The notes under the pieces were generated by a model. It saw nothing but the letters and a program-made list of their open reading frames with translations, made no database searches and had not been told where the DNA came from. Below, one piece after another: positions 32,925 to 42,272 of a stretch of 51,840 nucleotides of DNA. Every line of letters starts with the position of its first letter. Position 1 is the stretch's first letter. The stretch is from assembly GCF_014197035.1 (NCBI RefSeq), contig NZ_JACIEU010000030.1, positions 1 to 51,840 on the forward strand, read 5' to 3'. This DNA comes from Sphingobium scionense. GTDB taxonomy: Bacteria > Pseudomonadota > Alphaproteobacteria > Sphingomonadales > Sphingomonadaceae. The position numbers were made by a program, and so were the translations under genes.

Positions 32925-35792
32925 TTACCGGCTCATGCCGCGCCCCATGCCTATCCCCAAATCCCGCGCCAGCTCGCGGCCAAGATCGCCGCTGTCCATG
33001 CCGCGTCCCCGGCCTATGCCGATCTCAAGCCCCAGCTCGCGGGTGCGATTACGCAGGACCGATTCCACCTGGGGATCGCGCTCAAGGCTTTTCGCCATGC
33101 CCGCCATTTCCTTGCCCGTGCGCTCCCGGCCCGCCATGTCACCGGCTTGGGTGAGGCGGTCGCGCTCCTGTTTCAGCCCCTGCCAGCGTTCCACGAACCT
33201 TGTCGCGCGCAAGTTCGGATCGGCCCGCACGCGCGCCTCCTGGGCCATCGCGTCGAGCATCGGCCCGCTGCGCCCCGCCGCCGCCTCGCGCAGCAAGGCG
33301 GGGTCGCGCTGCATCGCCGCCGACAGGTCGCGCGAGGCTCCCGGCCTGATCTGCTCAAGCGCCTGTGTCGCGCGCTCGAGCGCGACCTTCTGATGCTCAA
33401 GGACCGGAGCGCCCGACGCCCGCGCCTGCAACACCGCCTCGGCCGAACGCGAGGCCCGCTCGACCGCGCGGGCATAGTCGCGGCCCTGGCCGCGATCGGC
33501 AGGCACCGGCGCGCGCTCCGCGCCCTTCAGCGGCGCGGCCGACAGCTTCAGCCCGTCGAACATGCCGCGCCTCGGGGCCGCCTTCTCGCGCTCGCCTGCC
33601 GGCGTCGGCTCCGGCGCTGGGCGCTGCGGGGCAGGCCGGAAGCCGTCGAACATGCCCCGCCGCGGTTGCCGCTCGGCCGCGGCTTGTCCCGCGCCAGCGC
33701 TGCGGTCGCCGGCATCGCGAACCGTGCGTGGATCTTCGCCCATCTGGCGCATGGTTTCCGCGCGAGGGCCAAGGATCTCCACCGGCGAGCGTTCCGCCCG
33801 TTCCGGCAATCGGATCTCGCCCGACAAGCCGCGCCGGTCGGCGAAAGCCCGCGCCTCCGCGTCGCGGTCGCGGACCATCGGATAATCCGACGCCATATCC
33901 TTCGCCCGCTCGCGCGACAGGGTGCGGACAAGCCGGCGCTGATCGGCGAAGTCGTCGCGGCCGTAATGGAGCTGCACCCCGTCGCGATGCCGCGACAGCG
34001 CCACATAGGCCGAATGACGGTCCATGCCGGGGGTGGCGAGGACGTGCGCCCGATCGACCGTCACCCCCTGCGATTTATGGATCGTCGCCGCATAGCCATG
34101 ATCGACATGGGCATAGTCCTTGAGGTCGAACGCCACCTGTCGGCCATCATCGAGCCGCACGGCCAGGCGCTCGGCGCTGACCTGCTCGACCTTGCCTAGC
34201 GTGCCGTTCTTCACGCCAAGGCCGCGCTCGTTTTTGAGGAACATGATGCGGTCGCCGCTCGCGAAGTCGCGCGCGCCCCGCTCGACCGACAGGCGCACGT
34301 CCGCGCCCAGCTCGCCGGCGTCGCGCAGCCGATCGCGCGCGGCCAGGTTCAAATCGCGCACCTCGGCATTGGTATGGGTGAGGATGATGCGGGTCTGATC
34401 CGGCGCGGCGGTGCACTGCGCGTCCCAGCGGTCCACCAGCTCGCTACGGGCCTGCTCGCGCGTCTCGGCCGCCTCGACCATGCCATGCCGCTCATAGGCA
34501 TGGATGGCCTCGCCGGTGCGGCCAGTCGCCAGCGCCTTCGTGGCCTCGCGCTGCCAATCCTCATGCTGCCGCCGTATCTCGGTGATCTCGGCCCAGCCAT
34601 GCCGCTCCGTCACCGATCGGAACGCCGCGCCGGCCTCGATCGCCTGCAACTGCTCCGGGTCGCCGACAAGAACGACCTTGGCCCCTGCCCTATCCGCCGC
34701 CGACAACACGCGCTCCATCTGGCGCGTGCCGATCATGCCGGCCTCGTCTATCACCAGCACGTCGCGATTGGTCAGCAGCTCGCGGCCCTGGTCCCACTGA
34801 TATTCAAGGCTCGCGATCGTCCGCGAGGGGATAGCCGATCCACCTTCCAGATTCTCGGCCGCGATCCCCGACAGCGCCGCGCCGCGCACCTGATAGCCCT
34901 GATGCTCCCACGCCTCGCGCGCCACTCCCAGCATCGCCGATTTGCCGGTGCCGGCATAGCCGACCACGGACGCCAGCCCATCCTTGCCGGTGATATGCTC
35001 CAACGCCCCGCGCTGCTCGGCCGACAGGGAAAGGCCCCTGCCCTCGGCCGCCTCCAACGCGCGCGCTCGGGTAGCCTCGGCGACGCCATGCCGCGCCATA
35101 CCGGCGAGGCTGTCAGCCGACCGTTCCAACCGCTGTTCCGTCGCGATCATGTCGCGCGAGGTAAAGCGGTCCTCGCCGCGTCCATCCTTCCCCAGCGCCA
35201 CCAGTTCCGGCGAGGTCCGCACCGCGCTCATAGCCTGGTCGAACTGATCCTTGCCGTCGCTGTGCCGATGGACGAACATCGCCAGGTCGCGCGTGGTGAA
35301 CGTCGCCTGCCCGCGCGTGATGCCGTCGAGCGCGATCGACGGGTTGGCGATGATCTTCTCGCCATTCTCGCGTGCGATCCGGGCATGGTCCTCGACCCGC
35401 TCCGCCTCAAGCCCCTGTTCGGGCATACGCGATGCCGCCGGCCCGATCTTGTGCTGCGGCTCCAGGTCGATCCCCTGCGCCTCCAGGGTGCGATGATCTA
35501 TGCGGGCATCAATATCCAACTCGGCAAGCGCCAAGTTGACATGGTTCGCCCATGCCTCGCGCCACCCCTCCAACAGCTCGGTGCGGTTCCACTCGCGGAC
35601 CTTCTTCCCGAACCCCTCCCCGTCCACCTCGCGCATCGACAACATGACATGCGCGTGGGGCTTGGGCATCCCGTCCTTGCCCATGTCCCAATGCACGTTC
35701 ATGTCCGCGACCATACCGCGCTCGACAAACTGCTTTTCGACAAATTCGCGGGCGAGCGCGACGCCCTGCGCCTGATTCATTTCGCGCGGAAT
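32925..35792 (-). pseudogene. traA: TraA-type conjugative relaxase/helicase, N-terminus removed by a transposon
   Basis: The remaining frame has its first ATG at 35780 and continues four codons (IPRE) up to the transposon edge at 35792/35793. It retains the relaxase motif III (PKPHAHVMLSMREV) but lacks about 100-120 N-terminal residues with the catalytic tyrosine. The helicase part is complete: Walker A GYAGTGKSAMLG, DEAGMIG, VGDPEQLQAIEAG, and HKSQGVTVDRAHV. The C-terminal domain is rich in Arg/Glu, with two MFDGF/MFDGL repeats and a DLGRELARDLGIGMGRGM end. Without the tyrosine it should not nick oriT. It is in line with the DUF6118-like gene. In-frame translation from 35780 could still give a 951-residue helicase-like protein. 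Confidence 0.88.
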
Positions 35793-37334
35793 GGGGGCCG
35801 GTGAGAGAATGTTCGAAAACGTACGCTCTCATGACTGCCATCCGAGACGCTGGCCGAGTTTACTCCTTCGCTGGCCGCGAGACCAGCGGTCGCATTGACC
35901 TTGGCGGGTGTGCCGCGGGCGCCTGATCGACGACGATTGATCACGCTCTCATCCGCGGGTTGGTTACCGCACTACCCGTATCCGTCGCTGGGCCTATCCT
36001 CCGTCTAAGTTCGGGCGTCGGACGAACCTGCCCCACCGTACACCGTGGATTGCCCATCACAGTCGGGTGCCCGCGGCACGCCGGCCAAGGCTATGCAGAT
36101 GGTGCGCTGGCGCCTCCTCTCACTGCTGGTTGGAAGATCAAGTGGCGACCGCCGGTGGTACGCGTCGGGCGATGTCCCAAGCATAGCCGACCAGTTCACG
36201 CGCGATCGCGGTGGTTACCTTGGGCTGGGGCTTGCCTGCGGCCGCGAGGCGACGGTAGCGCTGGCAGAGACGAACCTGCGCCTTCCATCCAATCGCCTGG
36301 ATCTCTTCGGGCAAGTCGATGACGCGCTCACGATAGCGGCGTTCCTCGCGAGCGGGCAGTCGATACGACCAGCCAGCCTCGATCAGCATGGTGCGTGCCT
36401 GCGCGTTACCCGCGCGCGTGATCCGACCACGCTTGGTCCGGGCACCGCTAGAATGCTCGGACGGCACCAAGCCGACATAGGCCATCAACTGCTTGGGATT
36501 GTCGAAGCGGGTCAGATCACCGACCTCGGCGACCAGCGTCGCGGCGCTGACCAGCCTGATGCCGCGCAGGACCTGAAGATTGCGGACCAGCGGCGCGAAA
36601 CGCCATGCATCTACCGCGTCGCCCAGCGCCGCCTCGAGCCGTCCAACCCGCGCCTGCGCCTCGAGCACCCGCTTCTGCATCTCCTCAAATGCCAGCTGCT
36701 GATGGGGGAAGTCGAACCGCTGTTCGGACAACCACCGCCAGTACATCTTCGTCCAGGCCGCCTTGCCGCCGAAACGACGATCGTGCCGCAGCAAGAAGCT
36801 GCGCACGGTCTGTTTGGCCCCGGTGGCATCTTCCTGTGCGCTGCGTCGGGCGCGGATCAGATCACGCACCGCCTCGTGCGCTTCGTCCGGAACCCAGATC
36901 GCGGTAAGCTCGCCAGCACGCAACAGTCGGGCCAGCGTCATTGCGTCACGCCGGTCGGTCTTCACATGATCGCCCGGCCGTCGTGGCATCATCGAGGGGG
37001 CGATGACGATACAAGCCTGCCCAAGTTTCGTCAGCAGCCGGTGCAGGCCATAGCCGCAAGGGCCAGCCTCGTAGCAGACGCTCAACCTCACGCCCGGCGC
37101 CGTCAGCCGCTTGACCAGCTTTCTGACCGCGTCGTCCTCGTTGGCGACCGTGCCAACAAAACGCACCTCGCCTCCGCGCTCTCCATCGGCAACCGCGACC
37201 GCGATGGTTTCCTTATGCACGTCCAGACCGACGTATTTCACTGCTTCCGTCATGACTCGCCTCCAGTGCTGACAAATCCATCGTCAGCATCTCAGATTTG
37301 AGCCCCCGCGGCTCCGGCAGTCATGGGGTCTAAG
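35793..37334. repeat. Long inverted repeat, left copy (1.54 kb)
   Basis: This is the reverse complement of 42192-43735 with scattered mismatches and a few small indels. From outside inward it has the GGGG-starting 38-mer, then ATGACTGCC, about 300 bp of non-coding DNA (35832-36137), the IS110 transposase gene, about 60 bp, then GGCAGTCAT (37316-37324) and GGGGTCTAAG. ATGACTGCC and GGCAGTCAT may be the ends of the IS itself. The non-coding part holds dyads matching those of the right copy and no gene that I can see. Confidence 0.85.
36138..37253 (-). CDS. IS110-family transposase (IS1111-like), left copy
   Basis: The 371-residue protein starts TEAVKYVGLDVHKETIAVAVAD, the RuvC-like DEDD nuclease domain with its first Asp near residue 10. 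KTDRRDAMTLARLLRAGEL (about 100-118) is the second acidic block. The C-terminal transposase_20 domain includes LQVLRGIRLVSAATLVAEVGDLTRFDNPKQLMAYVGLVPSEHSSG and RGRITRAGNAQARTMLIEAGW, with the catalytic serine region. IS110 enzymes use an RNA guide (bridge RNA) made from non-coding DNA of the element. Here the long non-coding flank is on the 3' side of the gene, as in the IS1111 group. The right copy at 42273 differs at about a dozen residues. Confidence 0.93.
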   Translation of the reverse strand: MTEAVKYVGLDVHKETIAVAVADGERGGEVRFVGTVANEDDAVRKLVKRLTAPGVRLSVCYEAGPCGYGLHRLLTKLGQACIVIAPSMMPRRPGDHVKTDRRDAMTLARLLRAGELTAIWVPDEAHEAVRDLIRARRSAQEDATGAKQTVRSFLLRHDRRFGGKAAWTKMYWRWLSEQRFDFPHQQLAFEEMQKRVLEAQARVGRLEAALGDAVDAWRFAPLVRNLQVLRGIRLVSAATLVAEVGDLTRFDNPKQLMAYVGLVPSEHSSGARTKRGRITRAGNAQARTMLIEAGWSYRLPAREERRYRERVIDLPEEIQAIGWKAQVRLCQRYRRLAAAGKPQPKVTTAIARELVGYAWDIARRVPPAVAT

Positions 37335-40299
37335 CATCCCGACCGTTCCGATGGAGGCGGAGCGGCCTGAACCGCTCGCGGGGCTTGTCCATCTCGCTCC
37401 ACAGATAGTCGCCAGTGAGGCCGATATGCTCCCAGCCCAATGGCGCGACATGGGCAAGCAGTTCGTCCAGCACCTCGACACCGCTGGCGCGCAAATGCCG
37501 GACGGCGCGGTCGAGATAGACGGTGTTCCAGAGCGTGACGGCCGCGGTGAGCAGGGTCAGGCCAGAGGCACGATGGCGCTGGTTCTCGAAGGTGCGGTCG
37601 CGCAGTTCGCCGAGGCGGTTGAAGAAGATGGCGCGGGCGAGCGCGTTGCGGGCCTCACCCTTGTTGAGGATGCTGCCGGTGCGACGCCGCTGTTCGGGAT
37701 CGTCGAACCAGTCGAGCATGAACAGTGTGCGCTCAATCCGCCCGATCTCACGCAGCGCGCGGGCGACGGGGTTTTGACGCGGGAAACCCGCCAGCTTGCG
37801 CAGCATGACCGAGGCACTGACGGTGCCGGCGCGGATCGAGGCGGCGAGCCGCAGCGTCTCGTCCCAATCCTCTTCGATCGCGCGAACGTTGACCGGGCCC
37901 GCGACAAGTTGGCGCAGCGTCGGCCAAGGATCGAGCGACGACAGGCTATACAGGCGGCGTTCGTTGAGGTCGCGAATACGCGGTGCGAAGCGGAAGCCGA
38001 GCAGATGGCACAAGCCGAAGACATGATCGACCGCCCCGGCGGTATCGGTCGCATGTTCGCGGATCACCAGTTCACTCTCATGATCGAGCAGGCCGTCGAG
38101 GACATGCGCGGCCTCGCCAGCATTGGCGGCTATGACCTTGGTATGGAACGGCGTGAAGCGGTCGGTGACGTGGGTGTAGAACAGCACGCCGGGTTCGCTG
38201 CCGTAGCGGGCGTTGCGATCGGCGCGCGCCTCGCCCTGACCGCCGGCGCGGAAGAACTGCCCGTCCGAGGACGATGTGTCGCCCGGTCCCCAGACCTGGG
38301 CGAGCGGATGCGCGGTGTGGCAGTCTACGATCGCCGCCAGCGCCGACAGGTACGTTTCATCGCGCACATGCCATTCCGCAGTCCAGCGCAGGCGTGACAA
38401 TGTCAGCCCACGCGAGCTTTCCGCCATGCGCCCGAGGCCGAGATTGGTCGCATCGGCGAGGATCGACCCCATCAGCGCGGACTGGTCAGAGGCCGGCTCG
38501 CCACTGCGGGCATGAACGAAACGGTCGGCAAAGCCCGACCACGCGGCGACCTCAACCAGCAGGTCCGTAATGCGGACACGCGGCAGCATCGCGTAGAGCC
38601 GGGCCTTCAGCGCCTCGGCATCGTCGGACGGAGATCGCCGGATCGGCGAGATCAACAACTGCCCGCGCTCGATCGTTACGTCGACCAGTTCGCCGGCCGC
38701 GGCTGCGCGCTCCACCTCGGTCATGCGCTGGGTCAGCATCGCGCGCCGTTCCTCATACCATTGAGAAAAACGGGACGGCACGGCGAGGCGCAGATCGCTA
38801 TCGGTGCGCATCGTCTCAAAGGCGGGCACCGGCAGCAGGTAATCGTCCAGCGTGCGATAGGCGCGGCTGCCATCTACCCAGATGCTGCCTGATCCGAGCC
38901 GTTCGCGCAGGTGGACGATCACCGCGATCTCATAGGCGCGGCGGTCGATTGTCCCTTCGGCCGGCTGCACGACCTTGTGCCAGCGTGGCTTGATGAAGCT
39001 GGTCGGCACACGCTTCGGCAGGACCGATCGGCCGTCGCGGTACATCGTTCGCAGCGCCTCGATCGCGCCGAGCAGCGGATCGCCCGATCTCGCGGTCCGG
39101 AAGGTGAAGGCGGCGAGGAAGGTCGGGGCGAACCGCCGCACGGCAGGGTAGCGTTCGACCACTTCCTCCAGACCGTCATCGGCCGCACGCGTCAGATCCT
39201 CGGCGAAGCGGATGCTGCGTTCGAGCTGATCCCAGCCCACCCGGTCATCGATCGTGCGAAAGGCGTCGCGTCCGCTCGCGCGTGCATCGACCAGCAAGCG
39301 GCCGAGCCGGACATGAAAGCGCGCCGTGTCTTTCAGCATCCGTGCCTGCCCGAGCAGCCGGTCGGACCGGGTACGGTCGGCGCGGCGGAACAGCGCCCCC
39401 ACCATCTTCTCGACCATGACCAAGGCGGCATCGGTCAGCGCCGCCTCCATCTCGATCATGGAGGCGACCAGCATCGCGAGTCGGCGCGGGCGTTCGAGAC
39501 GCCGGAGGTGTTGCGCAGTGACGATGCCGGCGGTCCGGGCGATGACGGCATAGCGGGCGGCATGGATACGTCGTGCCCGATCGGTTGCGATCCCGATGCC
39601 GCGCACCGCGTCGAGCCGTTCGACGATCCCCTTCAGGTTCGACGCCGATGGCGCTTCCGGCCATTCGCGTAGCCATCCCAGACGGGTGCGACCATTGTCA
39701 TCGGATGCGATCAGGCGTTCGAGTGCCGCTTCCTGATCGGCCGAGCAATCGCGGATCAGTCCGGCATGGGCGGCCTTGCGTGCATGGGCCCGCACGATGA
39801 GGGCGAGCCGTTCCAGCGTCGATGCCGCAGGCAGAACAATCCGGTCGAGCCGCAGGCGATTGACCATGCCGGCGACGATCGCCTCGCCCCGATCGGTCGA
39901 GGTGGCGATCTCTGATCCCAGTGCCAGCGTCGATCGTACGTCGATCCGGTCAAAGGCGCGCAGACCAAGATGCGCTTCGATCTCGGCGCGATGCTCGCGC
40001 AGCGTCGTCGCACGGGCAGAATAGTCGGCGAAGTCGTCGATCCGGCAACCGATCTGGTCGGCGAGCAGCGACAGCATGAGGGCGGGCACTGCTTCACTCG
40101 GCAGCAGCGCACGCCCCGGATGACGCAGGTAGCAGAGCTGCACGGCATAGCCGAGCCGGTTCGCTCTGCGCCGACGACGCGCTACCTGCGCGAGGTCATC
40201 GGGGCCGAGAGTGAAGAGCCGCTCGATCGTCGCGCTGTCAGAAGGCGGATCGAAGATCACAGCGCGCTGCGCAGGCGATAATATTGTTCTGGACGGCAT
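37330..40299 (-). CDS. tnpA: Tn3-family transposase
   Basis: Mediates replicative transposition through cointegrates. From the ATG at 40299 (AGGAAG just upstream) the product has 989 residues, standard for the family; an in-frame GTG at 40317 would add six. The N-terminus PSRTILSPAQRAVIFDPPSD is typical. The DDE catalytic residues are visible: Asp in SILADATNLGLGRMAES, Asp in EHATDTAGAVDHVFGLCHLL and Glu in LREIGRIERTLFMLDW. The stop codon lies inside the GGGGTCTAAG core end, so the gene runs into the terminal repeat. It is divergent from the resolvase gene across a 129-bp control region. It looks intact. Confidence 0.95.
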   Translation of the reverse strand: MPSRTILSPAQRAVIFDPPSDSATIERLFTLGPDDLAQVARRRRRANRLGYAVQLCYLRHPGRALLPSEAVPALMLSLLADQIGCRIDDFADYSARATTLREHRAEIEAHLGLRAFDRIDVRSTLALGSEIATSTDRGEAIVAGMVNRLRLDRIVLPAASTLERLALIVRAHARKAAHAGLIRDCSADQEAALERLIASDDNGRTRLGWLREWPEAPSASNLKGIVERLDAVRGIGIATDRARRIHAARYAVIARTAGIVTAQHLRRLERPRRLAMLVASMIEMEAALTDAALVMVEKMVGALFRRADRTRSDRLLGQARMLKDTARFHVRLGRLLVDARASGRDAFRTIDDRVGWDQLERSIRFAEDLTRAADDGLEEVVERYPAVRRFAPTFLAAFTFRTARSGDPLLGAIEALRTMYRDGRSVLPKRVPTSFIKPRWHKVVQPAEGTIDRRAYEIAVIVHLRERLGSGSIWVDGSRAYRTLDDYLLPVPAFETMRTDSDLRLAVPSRFSQWYEERRAMLTQRMTEVERAAAAGELVDVTIERGQLLISPIRRSPSDDAEALKARLYAMLPRVRITDLLVEVAAWSGFADRFVHARSGEPASDQSALMGSILADATNLGLGRMAESSRGLTLSRLRWTAEWHVRDETYLSALAAIVDCHTAHPLAQVWGPGDTSSSDGQFFRAGGQGEARADRNARYGSEPGVLFYTHVTDRFTPFHTKVIAANAGEAAHVLDGLLDHESELVIREHATDTAGAVDHVFGLCHLLGFRFAPRIRDLNERRLYSLSSLDPWPTLRQLVAGPVNVRAIEEDWDETLRLAASIRAGTVSASVMLRKLAGFPRQNPVARALREIGRIERTLFMLDWFDDPEQRRRTGSILNKGEARNALARAIFFNRLGELRDRTFENQRHRASGLTLLTAAVTLWNTVYLDRAVRHLRASGVEVLDELLAHVAPLGWEHIGLTGDYLWSEMDKPRERFRPLRLHRNGRDA

Positions 40300-40428
40300 C
40301 GGCTTCCTGTTTGTCACGCAACAGGGATGTGGCCCTGTTCATGGAGCATAGACGAGGAGACGGGTTATGTGACATTATGCAGATTGATCGACGGGCAATG
40401 CCGCTCCGTCACGCAGACGGACGTATAT
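40300..40428. promoter_or_regulatory. tnpA-tnpR divergent control region and probable res site
   Basis: In Tn3-family elements with divergent tnpA and tnpR, the res site and both promoters lie between them. This region has repeated half-site-like sequences GTCACGCA (40313-40320), GTGACATT (near 40369) and GTGACAAC (near 40429), and the dyad CAGGGATGTGGCCCTG near 40322-40337. I cannot fix subsites I-III by eye. There is no gene in it. Confidence 0.45.
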
Positions 40429-41070
40429 GTGACAACGCAGCTCGGTTACGCGCGAGTGTCCAAGGCGGATGGCAGCCAGGTTCACGACCTTCAGCACGAC
40501 GCGCTGGTCGCGGCCGGCGTCGATCCCGAGCATATCTATGAGGATGCCGCGTCGGGCCGGCTCGACAAGCGGCCGGGGCTGGATGCCTGCCTGAAGGCAC
40601 TGCGCCGTGATGACACGCTGGTCATATGGAAGCTCGACCGCCTCGGTCGCGACCTGCGCCACCTCGTTAACACAGTCGGCGACCTGACCAAGCGTGGCAT
40701 CGGCCTCAAGGTGCTGGCCGGCGAAGGCGCGTCGATCGACACCACCACCGCCAACGGTCGGTTGATCTTTGCGATTTTTGCCGGCCTCGCCGAGTTTGAG
40801 CGCGAGTTGATCGTCGAGCGCACCCGCGCCGGTCTGGAATCGGCACGTGCGCGCGGCCGACATGGCGGTCGCCCGTTCAAGATGACGCCCGCCAAACTGC
40901 GGCTTGCCCAGGCGGCTATGGGCAAACCCGAAACCAAGGTCGCCGAGCTGTGCGCCGAGCTGGGCATCACGCGTCAGACGCTCTACCGGCATGTTACGCC
41001 GAACGGAGAGATCAGGACGGACGGACAGAAGCTTCTCGCTCGAAAAGCGCGCCCATCGATCAAGGCATGA
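40429..41070 (+). CDS. tnpR: Tn3-family site-specific resolvase (serine recombinase)
   Basis: Resolves cointegrates at res. I chose the GTG at 40429 (TTQLGYARVSKADGSQ), since resolvases begin directly before the GYARVS motif that carries the nucleophilic serine. The longer frame from 40327 would run through the res region. The 213 residues include LVIWKLDRLGRDLRHLVNTV, IFAGLAEFERELIVERTRAGLE and a C-terminal helix-turn-helix (KVAELCAELGITRQTLYRHV). The C-terminus extends about 20 residues beyond it. Its stop overlaps the ATG of the cargo gene (ATGA), so the two are translationally coupled, which is unusual for a passenger gene. Confidence 0.93.
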   Translation: MTTQLGYARVSKADGSQVHDLQHDALVAAGVDPEHIYEDAASGRLDKRPGLDACLKALRRDDTLVIWKLDRLGRDLRHLVNTVGDLTKRGIGLKVLAGEGASIDTTTANGRLIFAIFAGLAEFERELIVERTRAGLESARARGRHGGRPFKMTPAKLRLAQAAMGKPETKVAELCAELGITRQTLYRHVTPNGEIRTDGQKLLARKARPSIKA

Positions 41071-42188
41071 CGAATTTGAACAATCTCACGTTCGTATTCA
41101 TCGGAGGGGAGCATCAGGTCCTGCATCTCGCGCCGGTCGCCGCAGAACTTAGCCTGAGCCATCCGGATATCACGGTCCGCTGCATCTGCGCCGACGACCG
41201 CACCGCCGCCGCCTTGCGCGCAGTGGCTGCGGCGATGAGAGCCAGCACGATGACCGTGACGCAGATCGCCTGGCCTTGGGCGGGCAGGATTGCAGCGCGC
41301 ATAACGGGCAGCCGCTCGGCGGCGAAGGGGCCCCTGCTGGCGCGGATCCGATGGCAGGCCCGCAAGACCCAGGCCATCATCGTTCCCGAGCGCACCTCTG
41401 CGGCGTTGCGATGGCTCGGATGGAAGCGTCCGCTGGTACATTTCCGCCACGGCGCTGGCGACCGTGCACCATCCTCCGAAGCCAAGCAGAGAGCCTTCGA
41501 TGCCATCTTCGTTCCCGGACAGAAAGACATCGAGCGTGCCGTCGCGCAAGGCCTCGGCCATAAGAAGCTTTCGGCCGTCAGCTATGTAAAGATGGATTAC
41601 CTGCAGGCTTTGCCCGCCAGACCGCGATTGTTCGACAATGATCGCCCGACCGTCTTCTACAACCCCCATTTCGATCCCGCGCTATCATCGATCGGCATCG
41701 CTCGCGATGTCATCGCCCGTTTCCGCGAACAGGAGCGGTACAACCTGGTCTTCGCTCCTCATGTACGCACATTCGAGAACCTCCATCTGGGCCCGCGAAC
41801 GCGGTGGCTGGAACTTGCCGTGCCAGAGCACATCGCGGTCGATCTGGATTCTCCCAAGCTGTTCGACATGAGCTATGCGCGGGCCGCCGACATCTATCTG
41901 GGCGACATGTCGAGCCAGCTTTACGAATTCCTCGCTAAGCCGCGGCCCGTCGCTTTCGTGAATGCGCATGGCGCTAACTGGCAGGACGATCCAAGGTACG
42001 CTGGTTGGCATCTGGGAGAGGTCGCATCAGGTGCTGACGATGTGCTTGCTGCAGTAGATCGAGCCTTCGAACGGCATCCCGACATGATCCAAAGACAGGC
42101 GAAAGCGACAGCGTTCGCGTTCGGCCGCTACGATGGCGCAATCAAACGGGCCTCATACCAACTGCTCCACACCCTGCAATCGCTCTGA
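41067..42188 (+). CDS. Cargo gene: CDP-glycerol glycerophosphotransferase-like GT-B protein
   Basis: A 373-residue protein starting at ATG 41067, inside the tnpR stop. The N-terminal part (LTFVFIGGEHQVLHLAPVAAEL) is a Rossmann-like acceptor domain. The C-terminal part has the motifs of the TagB/TagF family: VHFRHGAGDRAPSSEAKQRAFDAIFVPG, PTVFYNPHFDPALSSIG, LVFAPHVRTFEN, and the donor site YARAADIYLGDMSSQLYEFLAKPRPVAFVNA. In sphingomonads such proteins often sit in surface-polysaccharide loci, and they may transfer a phosphoglycerol or sugar-phosphate group. Its stop is 3 bases before the core end CTTAGACCCC. Substrate and benefit to the host are unknown. Confidence 0.8.
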   Translation: MTNLNNLTFVFIGGEHQVLHLAPVAAELSLSHPDITVRCICADDRTAAALRAVAAAMRASTMTVTQIAWPWAGRIAARITGSRSAAKGPLLARIRWQARKTQAIIVPERTSAALRWLGWKRPLVHFRHGAGDRAPSSEAKQRAFDAIFVPGQKDIERAVAQGLGHKKLSAVSYVKMDYLQALPARPRLFDNDRPTVFYNPHFDPALSSIGIARDVIARFREQERYNLVFAPHVRTFENLHLGPRTRWLELAVPEHIAVDLDSPKLFDMSYARAADIYLGDMSSQLYEFLAKPRPVAFVNAHGANWQDDPRYAGWHLGEVASGADDVLAAVDRAFERHPDMIQRQAKATAFAFGRYDGAIKRASYQLLHTLQSL

Positions 42189-42272
42189 TCCCTTAGACCC
42201 CATGACTGCCGGAGCTTTGGAGGCTCGAATCTGAGATGCTGACGATGGATCTGTCAGCAACGGAGATGAGTC

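Noticed and set aside
33147..34199. Forward ORF (350 aa) opposite the C-terminal part of traA
   Set aside because: Arg/Ala/His-rich shadow frame caused by GC-rich codons of traA on the other strand.
34374..35804. Long forward ORF (476 aa) opposite traA
   Set aside because: It is a shadow of the high-GC traA reading frame: the reverse strand has full relaxase/helicase motifs, while the forward text is Arg/Leu/Ala-rich without any domain.
36045..37301. Forward ORF (418 aa) opposite the left IS110 gene
   Set aside because: Antisense to a gene with clear RuvC-like and transposase_20 motifs; low-complexity composition and no ribosome-binding site.
37351..39672. Long forward ORFs (348 and 253 aa) opposite tnpA
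   Set aside because: Shadow frames of the transposase gene, whose DDE residues are all on the reverse strand.
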